From contig NZ_NOZR01000008.1 in the NCBI RefSeq assembly GCF_002250655.1, positions 1 to 64,000 of the forward strand: 64,000 bases of DNA, read 5' to 3'. A program made the translations under genes and the position numbers. Of the stretch, positions 39,651-49,836 are shown piece by piece. The notes under the pieces were generated by a model. That model was not told the origin of the DNA and searched no databases. It worked only from the letters and a program-made list of their open reading frames with translations. The DNA comes from Mycolicibacterium sphagni. Its GTDB lineage: Bacteria; Actinomycetota; Actinomycetes; Mycobacteriales; Mycobacteriaceae. Numbering within the stretch: position 1 is the stretch's first letter; each line of letters begins with the position of its first letter.

Positions 39651-41969
39651 GTGGACGAGCGCACGAGCGGGGCGCGATCGACGCTGCCGATCATTTCCTC
39701 GGTGATCGGCTGTCTGCTGCTGGCGATCGCGTTCACCTACAAGTGGGGTGGCGACAGCACCGTTCGGATTGTCGACGCTCTCGTGTTCGCGGCTTTCGGG
39801 TCCTATGCAGCCGCCTGCTCCGCTGTTGCGGCCCGCGCCAGCCACGGACGAAACCGCACCGCCTGGACCACCATGGCGCTCGCCTTGGCCGCGTGGACCG
39901 CGGGCGAGCTGACCAGGGCGTTGTACACCCTCGTCTTGCGGCCGGTGTTCCCATCGCCGGCGGACTTCCTCTACCTCGCATTTGTCGTGCTGGTCTCCGT
40001 CGCGTTCGTGCAATTTCCGGCCGAACCGACGCGGGGCTCCCGCGTCCGATTGCTCTGTGATGCGCTGGTCGCCGCCCTGGCGCTGTTCCTGGTGCTGTGG
40101 GTGGCAGTCCTGGGCAACGTGTATCAGGCCACGCGGGTGGACACTGTCATGCAAGGGCGCGCGCTGCTGTACCCGCTGTTCATCCTGGTCATCTTCGTGG
40201 CCGCGGTGGTGTTCGTCGCTCGATCCGGAACCGGCAACAGCGTGGTGATGTGGCTTCTCATGGCCGCCGTCACTCTGATGGCGTTCTCCGGGGTCTCGTT
40301 CGCGTTCCTCCAGGGTGCTGACCGCTACCACCCCGGCCACCTCACCAGCATCGGCTGGGTGCTCGGAATGTCGTGCTTCGGCGCGGCCGCACTGCTCAGC
40401 AGACGGCCACGGCCGCCAACGCCGCCGACAACCGTGCCGCAGTCTTCGATCGCCTTGTGGGTGCCGTATGTACCGCTGTTGATCGCGGGCACTATCGGGC
40501 CGGCGCTCGGATTCACCGGTGTCCTGCAGATCGGCGTGCCAGTCCTGATGGCGCTGATCTGCCTACGCCAGGTGCTCTCCGGGCTGGAGAACCGGCGGTT
40601 GCTCGCTGCCGCGGCCGACCAGGCGTTGCGCGATCCGCTGACCGGGCTGGCCAACCGCACCCTGTTCCAGGATCGGCTGGCTCACGTGATGGCTCTGCGG
40701 CGTCGCGACGATCGCGCGGTGGCGGTGGTGTCGCTGGATCTCGATGACTTCAAGCTGATCAACGACAGCATGGGTCATCCCGCCGCCGACAGCCTCCTGA
40801 TCCGCGTGGGCGAGCGCATCGCCGGTTGCATACGGCCGGGAGATACTGTCGCACGGGTCGGCGGTGACGAATTCGCACTGCTACTCGAGAGCGGAGTCGA
40901 CGAGGCACACCTGGTGTGTGAGCGCGTGATTGCGTCATTCGACACCCCGTTCACCATTGACGGCCACGAGATCTTGATGCGACCAAGTGCAGGTATGGCG
41001 GTCACCTCGCCGGCCGACTCTGATGTCGCACCCGATGAACTCGTACGCAGGGCCGATATCGCGATGTACTTCGCCAAACGTTCCCGCAATTCGACCGTCC
41101 AGACGTTCAGCGCGGATATGACGTTGCTCGACCCGCGGGCCGAGGAGGTCCCGAACGGCGTCGACACCCGTTCGGTGGGAAGCGGTGCGGCTCAGGTGCG
41201 ACTGCTCGGGGAACTGCGGCGCACCATCGACCGCGGTGGCCTGGACATGGTCTACCAGCCCAAACTGGACCTGAACACCGGCCGGATCGCGGGCGTGGAA
41301 GCGCTGCTGCGCTGGCCCCACCCGCGGCTGAAAGTCCTACGGCCGGCAGCGTTCTTACCACTGATACTGCGGCACGGATTGATGCGGCCGGTTACCGACC
41401 TGGTCTTCAACAAAGTTCTCAACGACGCAGCACGATGGCTTTCGATGGGGATGGAAGTTCCGGTTGCGGTGAACCTCTTCGCGCCACTGCTGCGCGACGT
41501 GCAGCTACCCGACGTGATTTGCAGCGTGCTGCAGGAGCGCGACCTGCCGGCACGGCTGCTAACCATCGAAATCACCGAAGACATGGTGCTCGATGAGGTC
41601 GGCCGCGTAACCGGGGTACTGCAACGGCTGCGCGACGACGGGATCCGGATTTCGATCGACGACTTCGGCAGCGGTTATTCAGCTTTCAGCTATCTCCGTG
41701 ATCTGCCGATCGACGAAGTCAAGCTCGATCGGCATTTCATCGCTTCGGTGGCCAGCGAGGAGCGGGCCGCGGCCGTGGTCAGCGCGGTGATCGAACTGAA
41801 CCACAACCTCGGGATCACGGTGGTCGCCGAAGGCGTCGAGGACGCCGAAACCGCGGCGTGGCTGCGGGAACACGGCTGTGACATCGGACAGGGCTATTTC
41901 TTTGGCCGGCCGGTAAGCGCCGATGAGATCCCTCGTTTGGTGGCTCAGCAAGCGCCGCAACGCCCCTAG
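39651..41969 (+). CDS. membrane GGDEF-EAL c-di-GMP cyclase/phosphodiesterase
   Basis: The 772-residue protein has about eight N-terminal TM segments (residues 12-270), a GGDEF domain (about 290-455) and an EAL domain (about 505-765). The GGDEF active site RVGGDEF is intact with an inhibitory RxxD site five residues before it (RPGDTVARV). The EAL residues are intact as well: EALLRW, the Asn of PVAVNLF, the Glu of IEITED, IDDFGSGYS, VKLDR, AEGVED, QGYFFGRP. It is therefore potentially bifunctional. The start is GTG 39651 with a weak ribosome site; TAACAT at 39624-39629 is a plausible -10 box. Confidence 0.9.
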   Translation: MDERTSGARSTLPIISSVIGCLLLAIAFTYKWGGDSTVRIVDALVFAAFGSYAAACSAVAARASHGRNRTAWTTMALALAAWTAGELTRALYTLVLRPVFPSPADFLYLAFVVLVSVAFVQFPAEPTRGSRVRLLCDALVAALALFLVLWVAVLGNVYQATRVDTVMQGRALLYPLFILVIFVAAVVFVARSGTGNSVVMWLLMAAVTLMAFSGVSFAFLQGADRYHPGHLTSIGWVLGMSCFGAAALLSRRPRPPTPPTTVPQSSIALWVPYVPLLIAGTIGPALGFTGVLQIGVPVLMALICLRQVLSGLENRRLLAAAADQALRDPLTGLANRTLFQDRLAHVMALRRRDDRAVAVVSLDLDDFKLINDSMGHPAADSLLIRVGERIAGCIRPGDTVARVGGDEFALLLESGVDEAHLVCERVIASFDTPFTIDGHEILMRPSAGMAVTSPADSDVAPDELVRRADIAMYFAKRSRNSTVQTFSADMTLLDPRAEEVPNGVDTRSVGSGAAQVRLLGELRRTIDRGGLDMVYQPKLDLNTGRIAGVEALLRWPHPRLKVLRPAAFLPLILRHGLMRPVTDLVFNKVLNDAARWLSMGMEVPVAVNLFAPLLRDVQLPDVICSVLQERDLPARLLTIEITEDMVLDEVGRVTGVLQRLRDDGIRISIDDFGSGYSAFSYLRDLPIDEVKLDRHFIASVASEERAAAVVSAVIELNHNLGITVVAEGVEDAETAAWLREHGCDIGQGYFFGRPVSADEIPRLVAQQAPQRP

Positions 41970-42105
41970 CTGCGACAACGGCCGAGCCTCAGAGCCTCCT
42001 GTGTGTCTCTGGTCAACCCCCTGAGGTTTACGCGAAATCGAAATATGTTGGCGTAACTTGACGTTGAGCCCACTGACAATTTGTTGACAGAAGGCAGCTT
42101 CGAAT

Positions 42106-42312
42106 ATGAAAAATGCACTCGCCGCCACCCTCGGTGTGGCGGCAATAGCGCTGCTGGCTACCTTTGCCGTCACCGCGGCCATTAGCGGCTCCACCTTCAA
42201 CCGCACCTCGGCCGATTCCGGGCAGGAGTCGAAATTCCCGACACCCACGGCACCTTCGCCTGCGTTGGTGTCTGGGGTTGCGACCACCACGACAGCTCCG
42301 GTGATCCACTGA
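42106..42312 (+). CDS. small exported or membrane-anchored peptide, unknown
   Basis: The 68-residue protein begins MKNALAATLGVAAIALLATFAVTAA, a signal peptide or anchor, followed by a polar Ser/Thr/Pro tail. An AGAAGG purine run lies 14 bases before the ATG. No family is recognised. It stands alone after the GGDEF-EAL gene. Confidence 0.5.
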   Translation: MKNALAATLGVAAIALLATFAVTAAISGSTFNRTSADSGQESKFPTPTAPSPALVSGVATTTTAPVIH

Positions 42313-42359
42313 GCTAGGGGCCGCTGTCGACGCACTGCGCGCCATGGCAACCACGATCT

Positions 42360-42374
42360 GGTGAATATTTCACC
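42360..42374. promoter_or_regulatory. 15-bp palindrome GGTGAA-TAT-TTCACC
   Basis: A perfect 6-3-6 dyad lies 48 bases after the small ORF stop. The flanking CTGG/CGG partly extends it. No gene starts just downstream, so it may be an operator for an unseen transcript or an accident. Apart from this dyad and the hairpin further on, 42313-42538 holds nothing recognisable. Confidence 0.3.
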
Positions 42375-42474
42375 GGCGGATTCTGTTTGACGTCCACTCC
42401 GATGAATCGTGCGGGCGTCGCGGTTTTGTCGGCCCGGCTGCTCGGGCGGGCTGGCATCCAGCAATCTCACGGAC

Positions 42475-42510
42475 GATCAGCCCGGCGGGCATGACCCCGC
42501 CGGGCTGATC
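42475..42510. terminator. strong hairpin, probable bidirectional terminator
   Basis: Perfect 15-bp arms GATCAGCCCGGCGGG (42475-42489) and CCCGCCGGGCTGATC (42496-42510) enclose a six-base loop. It lies 28 bases beyond the stop of the minus-strand SHOCT gene. There is no long U tract, as is common in actinobacteria. Confidence 0.65.
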
Positions 42511-42538
42511 TATCTGCTGTTCGTGCGGTCGTCGCGAC

Positions 42539-42925
42539 CTAGGAGAGGGCCTTGGCCTTCAGTGAGTCGAACTCCTGCTGGGAGATCGTTCCGGCGTCCA
42601 AGAGCTGCTTGGCGTGCTCGATCTCCTGCGCCGGCGACCGTCCGGCGGCATCCCGGATGTAGTCGTCGGTCTCCTTTTTGGCGGTCAGTGCGGCGTCCCG
42701 AGCGCGTTGGGCCATGCCCTGTCCGCGCGCGATCAGATAGACCAGCGCGGTCAGCCACGGGAACACGATCAGGAAGATCACCCAGACGGCCTTGATCCAG
42801 CCGGATGTCGTGTGATCACGCCAGAACAGGTCCACCAGGATCTGGAACAGCACAAGCAAATACGCGATCCAGGCGAAGATGATCAGGAAGTGCCACAGGA
42901 AATCCCATGTTGAACCCCAGTCCAC
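42539..42925 (-). CDS. PLDc_N-SHOCT membrane protein
   Basis: The 128-residue protein has two TM helices (about 10-32 and 42-64) with the PLDc_N pattern (WVIFLIVFPWLTALVYLIARG), a charged linker, and a C-terminal SHOCT domain (IEHAKQLLDAGTISQQEFDSLKAKAL). SHOCT domains are short oligomerisation modules; the role is unknown. Related small proteins are frequent in mycobacteria. Confidence 0.85.
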   Translation of the reverse strand: MDWGSTWDFLWHFLIIFAWIAYLLVLFQILVDLFWRDHTTSGWIKAVWVIFLIVFPWLTALVYLIARGQGMAQRARDAALTAKKETDDYIRDAAGRSPAQEIEHAKQLLDAGTISQQEFDSLKAKALS

Positions 42926-42970
42926 GGCCTACTCCTTAAGTCGTTGGGGGAGCGCTGATTCGCGCCGCTC

Positions 42971-44821
<1,851 letters not shown>

Positions 44822-44907
44822 TCAGACCGGCGCATCGCGAATACCCGCGACGGGAGGCCAGCCTGGATCAGACCCCGTCGCGGCGTCCGAGAAGGAGCAC
44901 CCGCTGC

Positions 44908-44922
44908 ACAGTTCCGTACTGT
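44908..44922. promoter_or_regulatory. dyad ACAGT-N5-ACTGT upstream of leuA
   Basis: ACAGTTCCGTACTGT is a perfect 5-5-5 dyad about 117 bases upstream of leuA in the divergent leuA/exported-protein intergenic region (44792-45015). It could be an operator for either gene. No leucine-codon-rich leader peptide for attenuation was found between it and leuA. Confidence 0.35.
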
Positions 44923-45015
44923 ACTCCCGCCATGCCAGCTGGCCAAAGTACGAGTTGGTGAATATGTGTGCGCAAATAACCCAAACCTGAGAAAAAGCTG
45001 ATAATTTCTCAGCCC

Positions 45016-45585
45016 ATGTGGGCGGGGGTTCGGGGATCGGTTTGCGCTCTTGGTGTTTGTGTCGCGGTGACGGCGGGTTCGGTGACGGCGCCTCCAGACA
45101 TGGCACCACCGGCGGTGAGTCACGTCGTACACGTCAGGGACATTGCGTTGTTGGCCGCCTCCGCGTCGCCGGTGGCCAGCAGCGCGGTGGACGATTTCGA
45201 AGTCGTGCGGGATCGGATCGACCGGGCGATCCGGACTGGGTTGTTCATCGTCACCTCGCCTCTAGTGGTGCCGATCGTCACCCTCGGACTGCTGCAGGGA
45301 GTGATCTGCTTCTATCGGCTCTGCAACGGGTCACCACTGCTGTCCCTTTCCGGTCGGTTACTCGATTTCTTCTTCCCGCCGACGGCTGCAACAGCGGCTG
45401 TGGCCGGTGCTGCGTCTGCCACCCGAGCCTCTGTAGCTCTTCCGAAAAGAGCCCACACCGCGACGCCCCACGCAGCCCAGCACTCCTCCGCGCCGGCCGA
45501 CCAGGCCAGCGTGAAAAAGACGGCTGCGAAATCCGCGGCTGATAGCCGTGCCGGGCGGGGACAGAGCGCCCGCAGTCCGCACTAG
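45016..45585 (+). CDS. exported hypothetical protein A of a pair
   Basis: The 189-residue protein has a signal peptide (GVCVAVTAGSVTAP), a central hydrophobic segment (LFIVTSPLVVPIVTLGLLQGVICFY) and a basic Ala/Ser/Lys-rich low-complexity tail. No enzyme motifs are visible. The layout resembles the next gene, suggesting a small mycobacterial exported family. GATAAT at 45000-45005 is a fair -10 box only ten bases before the ATG, so the leader would be very short. Confidence 0.6.
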   Translation: MWAGVRGSVCALGVCVAVTAGSVTAPPDMAPPAVSHVVHVRDIALLAASASPVASSAVDDFEVVRDRIDRAIRTGLFIVTSPLVVPIVTLGLLQGVICFYRLCNGSPLLSLSGRLLDFFFPPTAATAAVAGAASATRASVALPKRAHTATPHAAQHSSAPADQASVKKTAAKSAADSRAGRGQSARSPH

Positions 45586-45672
45586 GCGGGACGTTCACGG
45601 GCAATACGCAACCCGCATCTGGTCAGCCAAGGTAAATTGACGGCCGTGTTAGCTCCGAACGAGGGTAGTTGG

Positions 45673-46548
45673 ATGCAATTGAGCATGAGATCAGTGCTCG
45701 CGACCGGTGCGGCGGCTGCGACCGCCACGGCGATCGCGTTCGCTCCGCCACCGCCGGCGGCCCCGTTGCCGGTACTTGGCGCCGCGCCCGTCGCGCTCGC
45801 CGGAGCCTGGCAGGACCTGGGTGCCAACGTCAGCGAAGACTTGGCCAACCTGTCGGCCCTGATTGTCGCCAACGCATCCACGCCGATCCTGACGCAGCTC
45901 GCGTCGAACTTCACCACGTATGGGCAGTGGCTTGCCGGCCAGGACGGCGGTAGCCCCGCCAAGGTCGTGAAGACGATCGGCGAGCACCTCGCCAATGTCG
46001 GCGCTACCTTGTCCAGTTACCTGTTCCTGGTCCCGCTCAGCTTCGTCGGGTCGTTCATCGCCCCCGGCGTCATGCTCGTGCAGTTGATCGCCGACACGGC
46101 CAAGTACCCATCCACCCCGCAGACCGTCGTGCAGGCGTTCATCGACGCACCGGCGGTGTTTCTCAACACCGCGCTGAACTGCTGCTCGACCCAGCTTTTC
46201 AACCTGTCGTTCGGGCTGCTGAACCCCGGTCCCCTCGGCTATCTGCTGCAGGTGCGCTCGGCGATCGCGGCGGCACTGAAGATAGCGACACCGTCGCCGC
46301 CCGAGCCGTCGGCCAGCGTGACGAAGCCGACCGCCGAATCAGTCGAGCCGGCGTCGTCGTCCCCTGCTCCCGCGGTTGGCCTGACGCGTCGGGCGCCGTC
46401 GGACACCGGTGCGCAGAAGACTGCCCGCGGCGCCACGCGGCCGTCCGCGGCCCGCAAGGTCGCCGATGACGCGAGAGAGACGGCGTCCCCTACGGGTACA
46501 GGGCAGTCGGCGCGGGGCGTCAGACCTGCAAGTCCGGGAACGCGATAA
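45673..46548 (+). CDS. exported hypothetical protein B of a pair
   Basis: The 291-residue protein has a signal peptide (VLATGAAAATATAIAFAP), a helical central domain (about 35-200, with hydrophobic SYLFLVPLSFVGSFIAPGVMLVQLIAD) and a Ser/Pro/Ala/Arg-rich tail from about 205. It resembles the PE/PPE-free, lipid-exposed exported proteins common in mycobacteria; function unknown. ATG 45673 after GAGGGTAGTTGG is preferred to the frame start 36 bases upstream. Confidence 0.65.
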   Translation: MQLSMRSVLATGAAAATATAIAFAPPPPAAPLPVLGAAPVALAGAWQDLGANVSEDLANLSALIVANASTPILTQLASNFTTYGQWLAGQDGGSPAKVVKTIGEHLANVGATLSSYLFLVPLSFVGSFIAPGVMLVQLIADTAKYPSTPQTVVQAFIDAPAVFLNTALNCCSTQLFNLSFGLLNPGPLGYLLQVRSAIAAALKIATPSPPEPSASVTKPTAESVEPASSSPAPAVGLTRRAPSDTGAQKTARGATRPSAARKVADDARETASPTGTGQSARGVRPASPGTR

Positions 46549-46594
46549 CCGACAGAAACCGAATCGGCAGGTCAATCAGGTCCGGGGTGTGTGT

Positions 46595-47782
46595 CTATCT
46601 CATCTGCCCGGCACCGACATAGGGATACGGGCTCTTCAACAGCTCACCCTCGGCAAACCGAGACAACCGGAAGTCCGTCTCGGGAATCCGCGGATCGTTG
46701 CTGCGGCCGTCGACCACCAGGTCGGCCACCAGCCGGCCGACGGCCGGCGCGATCTTGAATCCGTGACCGCTGAAGCCGGCCGCAACGAACAGTCCGTCGT
46801 GGCTGGTGGCCGAGATCACCGGATTCCAGTCCGGAGTGACGTCATAACAGCCGGCGTAGCTGGTGGTGATGGCGGCGTCGGTGAATCCGGGGAAGCGAGT
46901 GCCCACCTTGTCGACAGTGAGGTCGACGAAATCCTCGGTGGCACGATTCAGGTAGTCGTCGGGGTCCACGGTTGCGACGTCGGACAGGTCGCTGTTGCCG
47001 AACAGCACGTCGCCGCCGACCTCGGGGCGCACATATTGCAGCGACACCAGATCGGAGAACACCGGCACCGGCCCGAGTTCGACGCCGGGGGAGACCATCA
47101 CGATCTGCTCGCGAACCACCCGGATCGGCACGTCGATGCCGTAGGGCGCCAGGAACGGCCGTGTCCACACCCCGGTGGCGACGACGACGCTGCCCGCGCT
47201 GATCTGGCTGTCGTCGGCCAGCCGCACCCCGGTGACCGCGTCACCATTGGTGAGCAGTCCGGTTACCATGGCGCCCTGTCGGATTCGCACGCCGACGCCG
47301 CGTGCGGCGACGGCGAACGCCTGTGCGGTCTGGTAGGCGTCGCCGTAACCTCCTCGCGCTTCCCAGCCGAACGCGGCGAACGGCGACAGGTCGGCGAACG
47401 GCCACAGCCGGGCCACCTCGTCGGTGCCGATCTCCTCGGTCTGTACGCCCACGGCGCGCTGGGCGGCCATGCTCTTGCGCAGCGCGTCGACGTTGGGTTC
47501 GCCGACCCCGACGACATACCCGGTCTGTCGGAAGCCGATATCGTCGCCGAAGATCTCCTCGGCTTTTTCGAACACCTCGAGGCCGACGGTCGCCATCGCG
47601 GCCAGCGAGCTCACTCCGTAATGACAGCGCACAATCCCGCTCGACTTGCCGGTCATTCCTGATGCGACGGTATTACGTTCTGCCACAACCACATCAGTGA
47701 TGCCACGTTGGCTCAGAGCCCAGGCCGCAGCACATCCCTCGATGCCGCCGCCGACGATGACGACGTCGGCTGTCTCGCTCAC
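46595..47782 (-). CDS. FAD-dependent DAO-family oxidoreductase (SoxB/MgdA/PuuB-like)
   Basis: The 395-residue protein has the FAD motif VVIVGGGIEGCAAAWAL, a TGKSSGIVRCHYG segment equivalent to the TGRNT-IIRSNY region of sarcosine oxidase beta, and the C-terminal DVTPDWNPVI...GFSGHGFKIAPAVG flavin site. It should oxidise a secondary amine such as an N-alkyl amino acid. GTG 47782 overlaps the upstream FMN gene stop as GTGA. The partner subunits of heterotetrameric sarcosine or N-methylglutamate dehydrogenases are absent, so it probably acts alone or with an unlinked electron acceptor. Confidence 0.82.
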   Translation of the reverse strand: MSETADVVIVGGGIEGCAAAWALSQRGITDVVVAERNTVASGMTGKSSGIVRCHYGVSSLAAMATVGLEVFEKAEEIFGDDIGFRQTGYVVGVGEPNVDALRKSMAAQRAVGVQTEEIGTDEVARLWPFADLSPFAAFGWEARGGYGDAYQTAQAFAVAARGVGVRIRQGAMVTGLLTNGDAVTGVRLADDSQISAGSVVVATGVWTRPFLAPYGIDVPIRVVREQIVMVSPGVELGPVPVFSDLVSLQYVRPEVGGDVLFGNSDLSDVATVDPDDYLNRATEDFVDLTVDKVGTRFPGFTDAAITTSYAGCYDVTPDWNPVISATSHDGLFVAAGFSGHGFKIAPAVGRLVADLVVDGRSNDPRIPETDFRLSRFAEGELLKSPYPYVGAGQMR

Positions 47783-49113
47783 AAGCCCGCCCCGGGAATC
47801 CACGACGTACCGGCCAGCGGCACCCGGGCCATCGCCGCGGCCTCGATGGTCACCGCGACGAGATCCTCGGGTTCCAGGTGCAGCAGGTGGGCCTTGCCGC
47901 AGGCCCGCGTGATGGTCTGGGCTTCCATGGTGAGCACCCGCAGGTAATTGGCCAACCGCCGGCCGCCCTCCACGGGGTCCAGGCGGGCCGCCAGCTCGGG
48001 ATCTTGAGTGCTGATACCGGCCGGGTCGCGTCCGTCCTGGAAATCGTCGTAGAAACCGGCTGCACTGCCGAGGTTTTCGTACTCGGCGGCGTACTTCGGG
48101 CTGTTGTCACCCAGTGCGATGAGCGCGGCGGTGCCGATCGCGACGGCGTCGGCGCCCAGCGCCATGGCCTTGGCGACGTCGGCACCGGTGCGAATGCCGC
48201 CGGAGACGATCAGCTGAACCTTTCTGTGAACCCCGAGTTCTGAGAGTGCTTGTACCGCTTGCGGAACCGCGGCCAGCGTGGGGATGCCCACATGCTCGAT
48301 GAAGACGTCCTGGGTGGCGGCGGTGCCACCCTGCATCCCGTCGACGACGACCACGTCGGCGCCTGCGGCCACCGCCAGCTTCACGTCGTAGTAGGTGCGG
48401 GTGGCGCCGACCTTGACGTAGACGGGCTTTTCCCAATCGGTGAGCTCGCGCAGCTCGTTGATCTTGATGGTCAGGTCGTCGGGTCCGGTCCAGTCTGGGT
48501 GCCGGCAGGCCGAGCGCTGATCGATCCCCTCAGGCAGGGTGCGCATCCCGGCAACCCGCTCGGAGATCTTCTGCCCCAGCAGCATTCCGCCACCACCGGG
48601 CTTGGCGCCCTGTCCGAGGACCACTTCGATGGCGTCGGCCTTGCGCAAGTCGTCAGGATTCATCCCGTAGCGCGACGGAAGATATTGGTAAACAAGATAT
48701 TTGGATTGACCCCGTTCCTCGGTGGTCATGCCGCCGTCGCCGGTGGTGGTCGACGTGCCGACCTCACTTGCGCCGCGGCCCAGTGCCTCCTTGGCCGGGC
48801 CTGACAGTGCACCGAAGGACATGCCGGCGATGGTCACCGGAATATCCAGATGCAGAGGGTGTTTGGCATGCCGGCCACCAAGCACTACGTCGGTGCCGCA
48901 GCGTTCGCGGTAGCCCTCCAGCGGGTAGCGCGACATCGACGCACCCAGGAAAAGCAGGTCGTCGAAGTGGGGTAGTGGACGCTTGGCGCCCCAGCCGCGG
49001 ATGTCGTAGATGCCGGTCTCGGCGGCACGTTGAATCCCCGCGATGGTGGCGCGGTCGAAGGTCGCCGATTCACGCAGGCCCAGGCGGGCACGATCGTCTT
49101 GGTTGTATGTCAT
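47779..49113 (-). CDS. FMN-binding glutamate synthase-domain protein (GlxD/MgsC-like)
   Basis: The 444-residue protein is a TIM-barrel FMN domain of the glutamate synthase type (PVTIAGMSFGALSGPAKEALGRGASEVGT; LIVSGGIRTGADVAKAMALGADAVAIGTAAL). A C-terminal cysteine region (ACGKAHLLHLEPEDLVA) is also present. With separate amidotransferase and GXGXG proteins it reconstitutes a split glutamate synthase, as in MgsABC (N-methylglutamate synthase) or GlxBCD. Its ATG 49113 follows the previous stop with no gap (TAG-ATG). Confidence 0.88.
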   Translation of the reverse strand: MTYNQDDRARLGLRESATFDRATIAGIQRAAETGIYDIRGWGAKRPLPHFDDLLFLGASMSRYPLEGYRERCGTDVVLGGRHAKHPLHLDIPVTIAGMSFGALSGPAKEALGRGASEVGTSTTTGDGGMTTEERGQSKYLVYQYLPSRYGMNPDDLRKADAIEVVLGQGAKPGGGGMLLGQKISERVAGMRTLPEGIDQRSACRHPDWTGPDDLTIKINELRELTDWEKPVYVKVGATRTYYDVKLAVAAGADVVVVDGMQGGTAATQDVFIEHVGIPTLAAVPQAVQALSELGVHRKVQLIVSGGIRTGADVAKAMALGADAVAIGTAALIALGDNSPKYAAEYENLGSAAGFYDDFQDGRDPAGISTQDPELAARLDPVEGGRRLANYLRVLTMEAQTITRACGKAHLLHLEPEDLVAVTIEAAAMARVPLAGTSWIPGAGL

Positions 49114-49836
49114 CTAATAAACCGCGCTGTTGTCGACGTGGAAGTGGTAAAGCTGACGGGCGGAGCCATAGCGGGTGTAGGCGGCGGTGTCGTCGTCCTC
49201 GAAGCCGGCGGCCTTCAGCAGGCGGCCGAGCTCTTCGTGGTGTTCGGCCCGCATCTCCTTCGCAATACAGTCGGCTCCGAGTGAGGCCACCGCGCCGCGG
49301 ACGTACAGGCGCGCTTCATAGATCGAATCACCCAGTGCTTCCCCGGCATTCCCGCGAATCACCAGGCGGCCGGCTTGAGCCATGAACGCGCTCATGTGAC
49401 CGACGTCGCCACCGACGACGATGTCGACTCCTTTCATCGAGATCCCGCACCGAGCCGCGGCGTCACCCTCGATGACGAGCAGCCCACCGTGTGCGGTGGC
49501 ACCGGCTGACTGGGACGCGTTGCCCTTGACCCAGACGGTGCCGCTCATCATGTTCTCGGCCACCCCGGTGCCGGCGTTGCCGTCCACGGTGACCTCGGCG
49601 TGCTTGTTCATCCCCGCGGCGTAATAGCCGACGTGGCCGTCGATCTCGACGTGGATCGGCGCGTCGAGGCCGACCGCCACGTTGTGGGCGCCAGCAGGGT
49701 TGGTGATCAGGAAATCACCGCAGATGCCAGGCGCGTGCAGGGCGGCATTCACCTCACGCAGCGGTGTCGTGCTCAAGTCGAACCGGGTTGTATCCCCGGG
49801 CCGCTGCGCTTCTGCCCGGCGGATCACCTCGTCCAT
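49114..49836 (-). CDS. GXGXG-domain glutamate synthase subunit (GlxC/MgsB-like)
   Basis: The 240-residue protein is a right-handed beta-helix GXGXG domain with repeats such as GHVGYYAAGMN, GNAGTGVAENM, GDVGHMSAFMAQAG and GNAGEALGDSIYEARLYVRG. In glutamate synthase this domain links the amidotransferase and FMN sites. ATG 49836 overlaps the upstream amidotransferase gene by 13 bases. The frame can be read further upstream, but that part is antisense-like sequence within the previous gene. Confidence 0.88.
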   Translation of the reverse strand: MDEVIRRAEAQRPGDTTRFDLSTTPLREVNAALHAPGICGDFLITNPAGAHNVAVGLDAPIHVEIDGHVGYYAAGMNKHAEVTVDGNAGTGVAENMMSGTVWVKGNASQSAGATAHGGLLVIEGDAAARCGISMKGVDIVVGGDVGHMSAFMAQAGRLVIRGNAGEALGDSIYEARLYVRGAVASLGADCIAKEMRAEHHEELGRLLKAAGFEDDDTAAYTRYGSARQLYHFHVDNSAVY

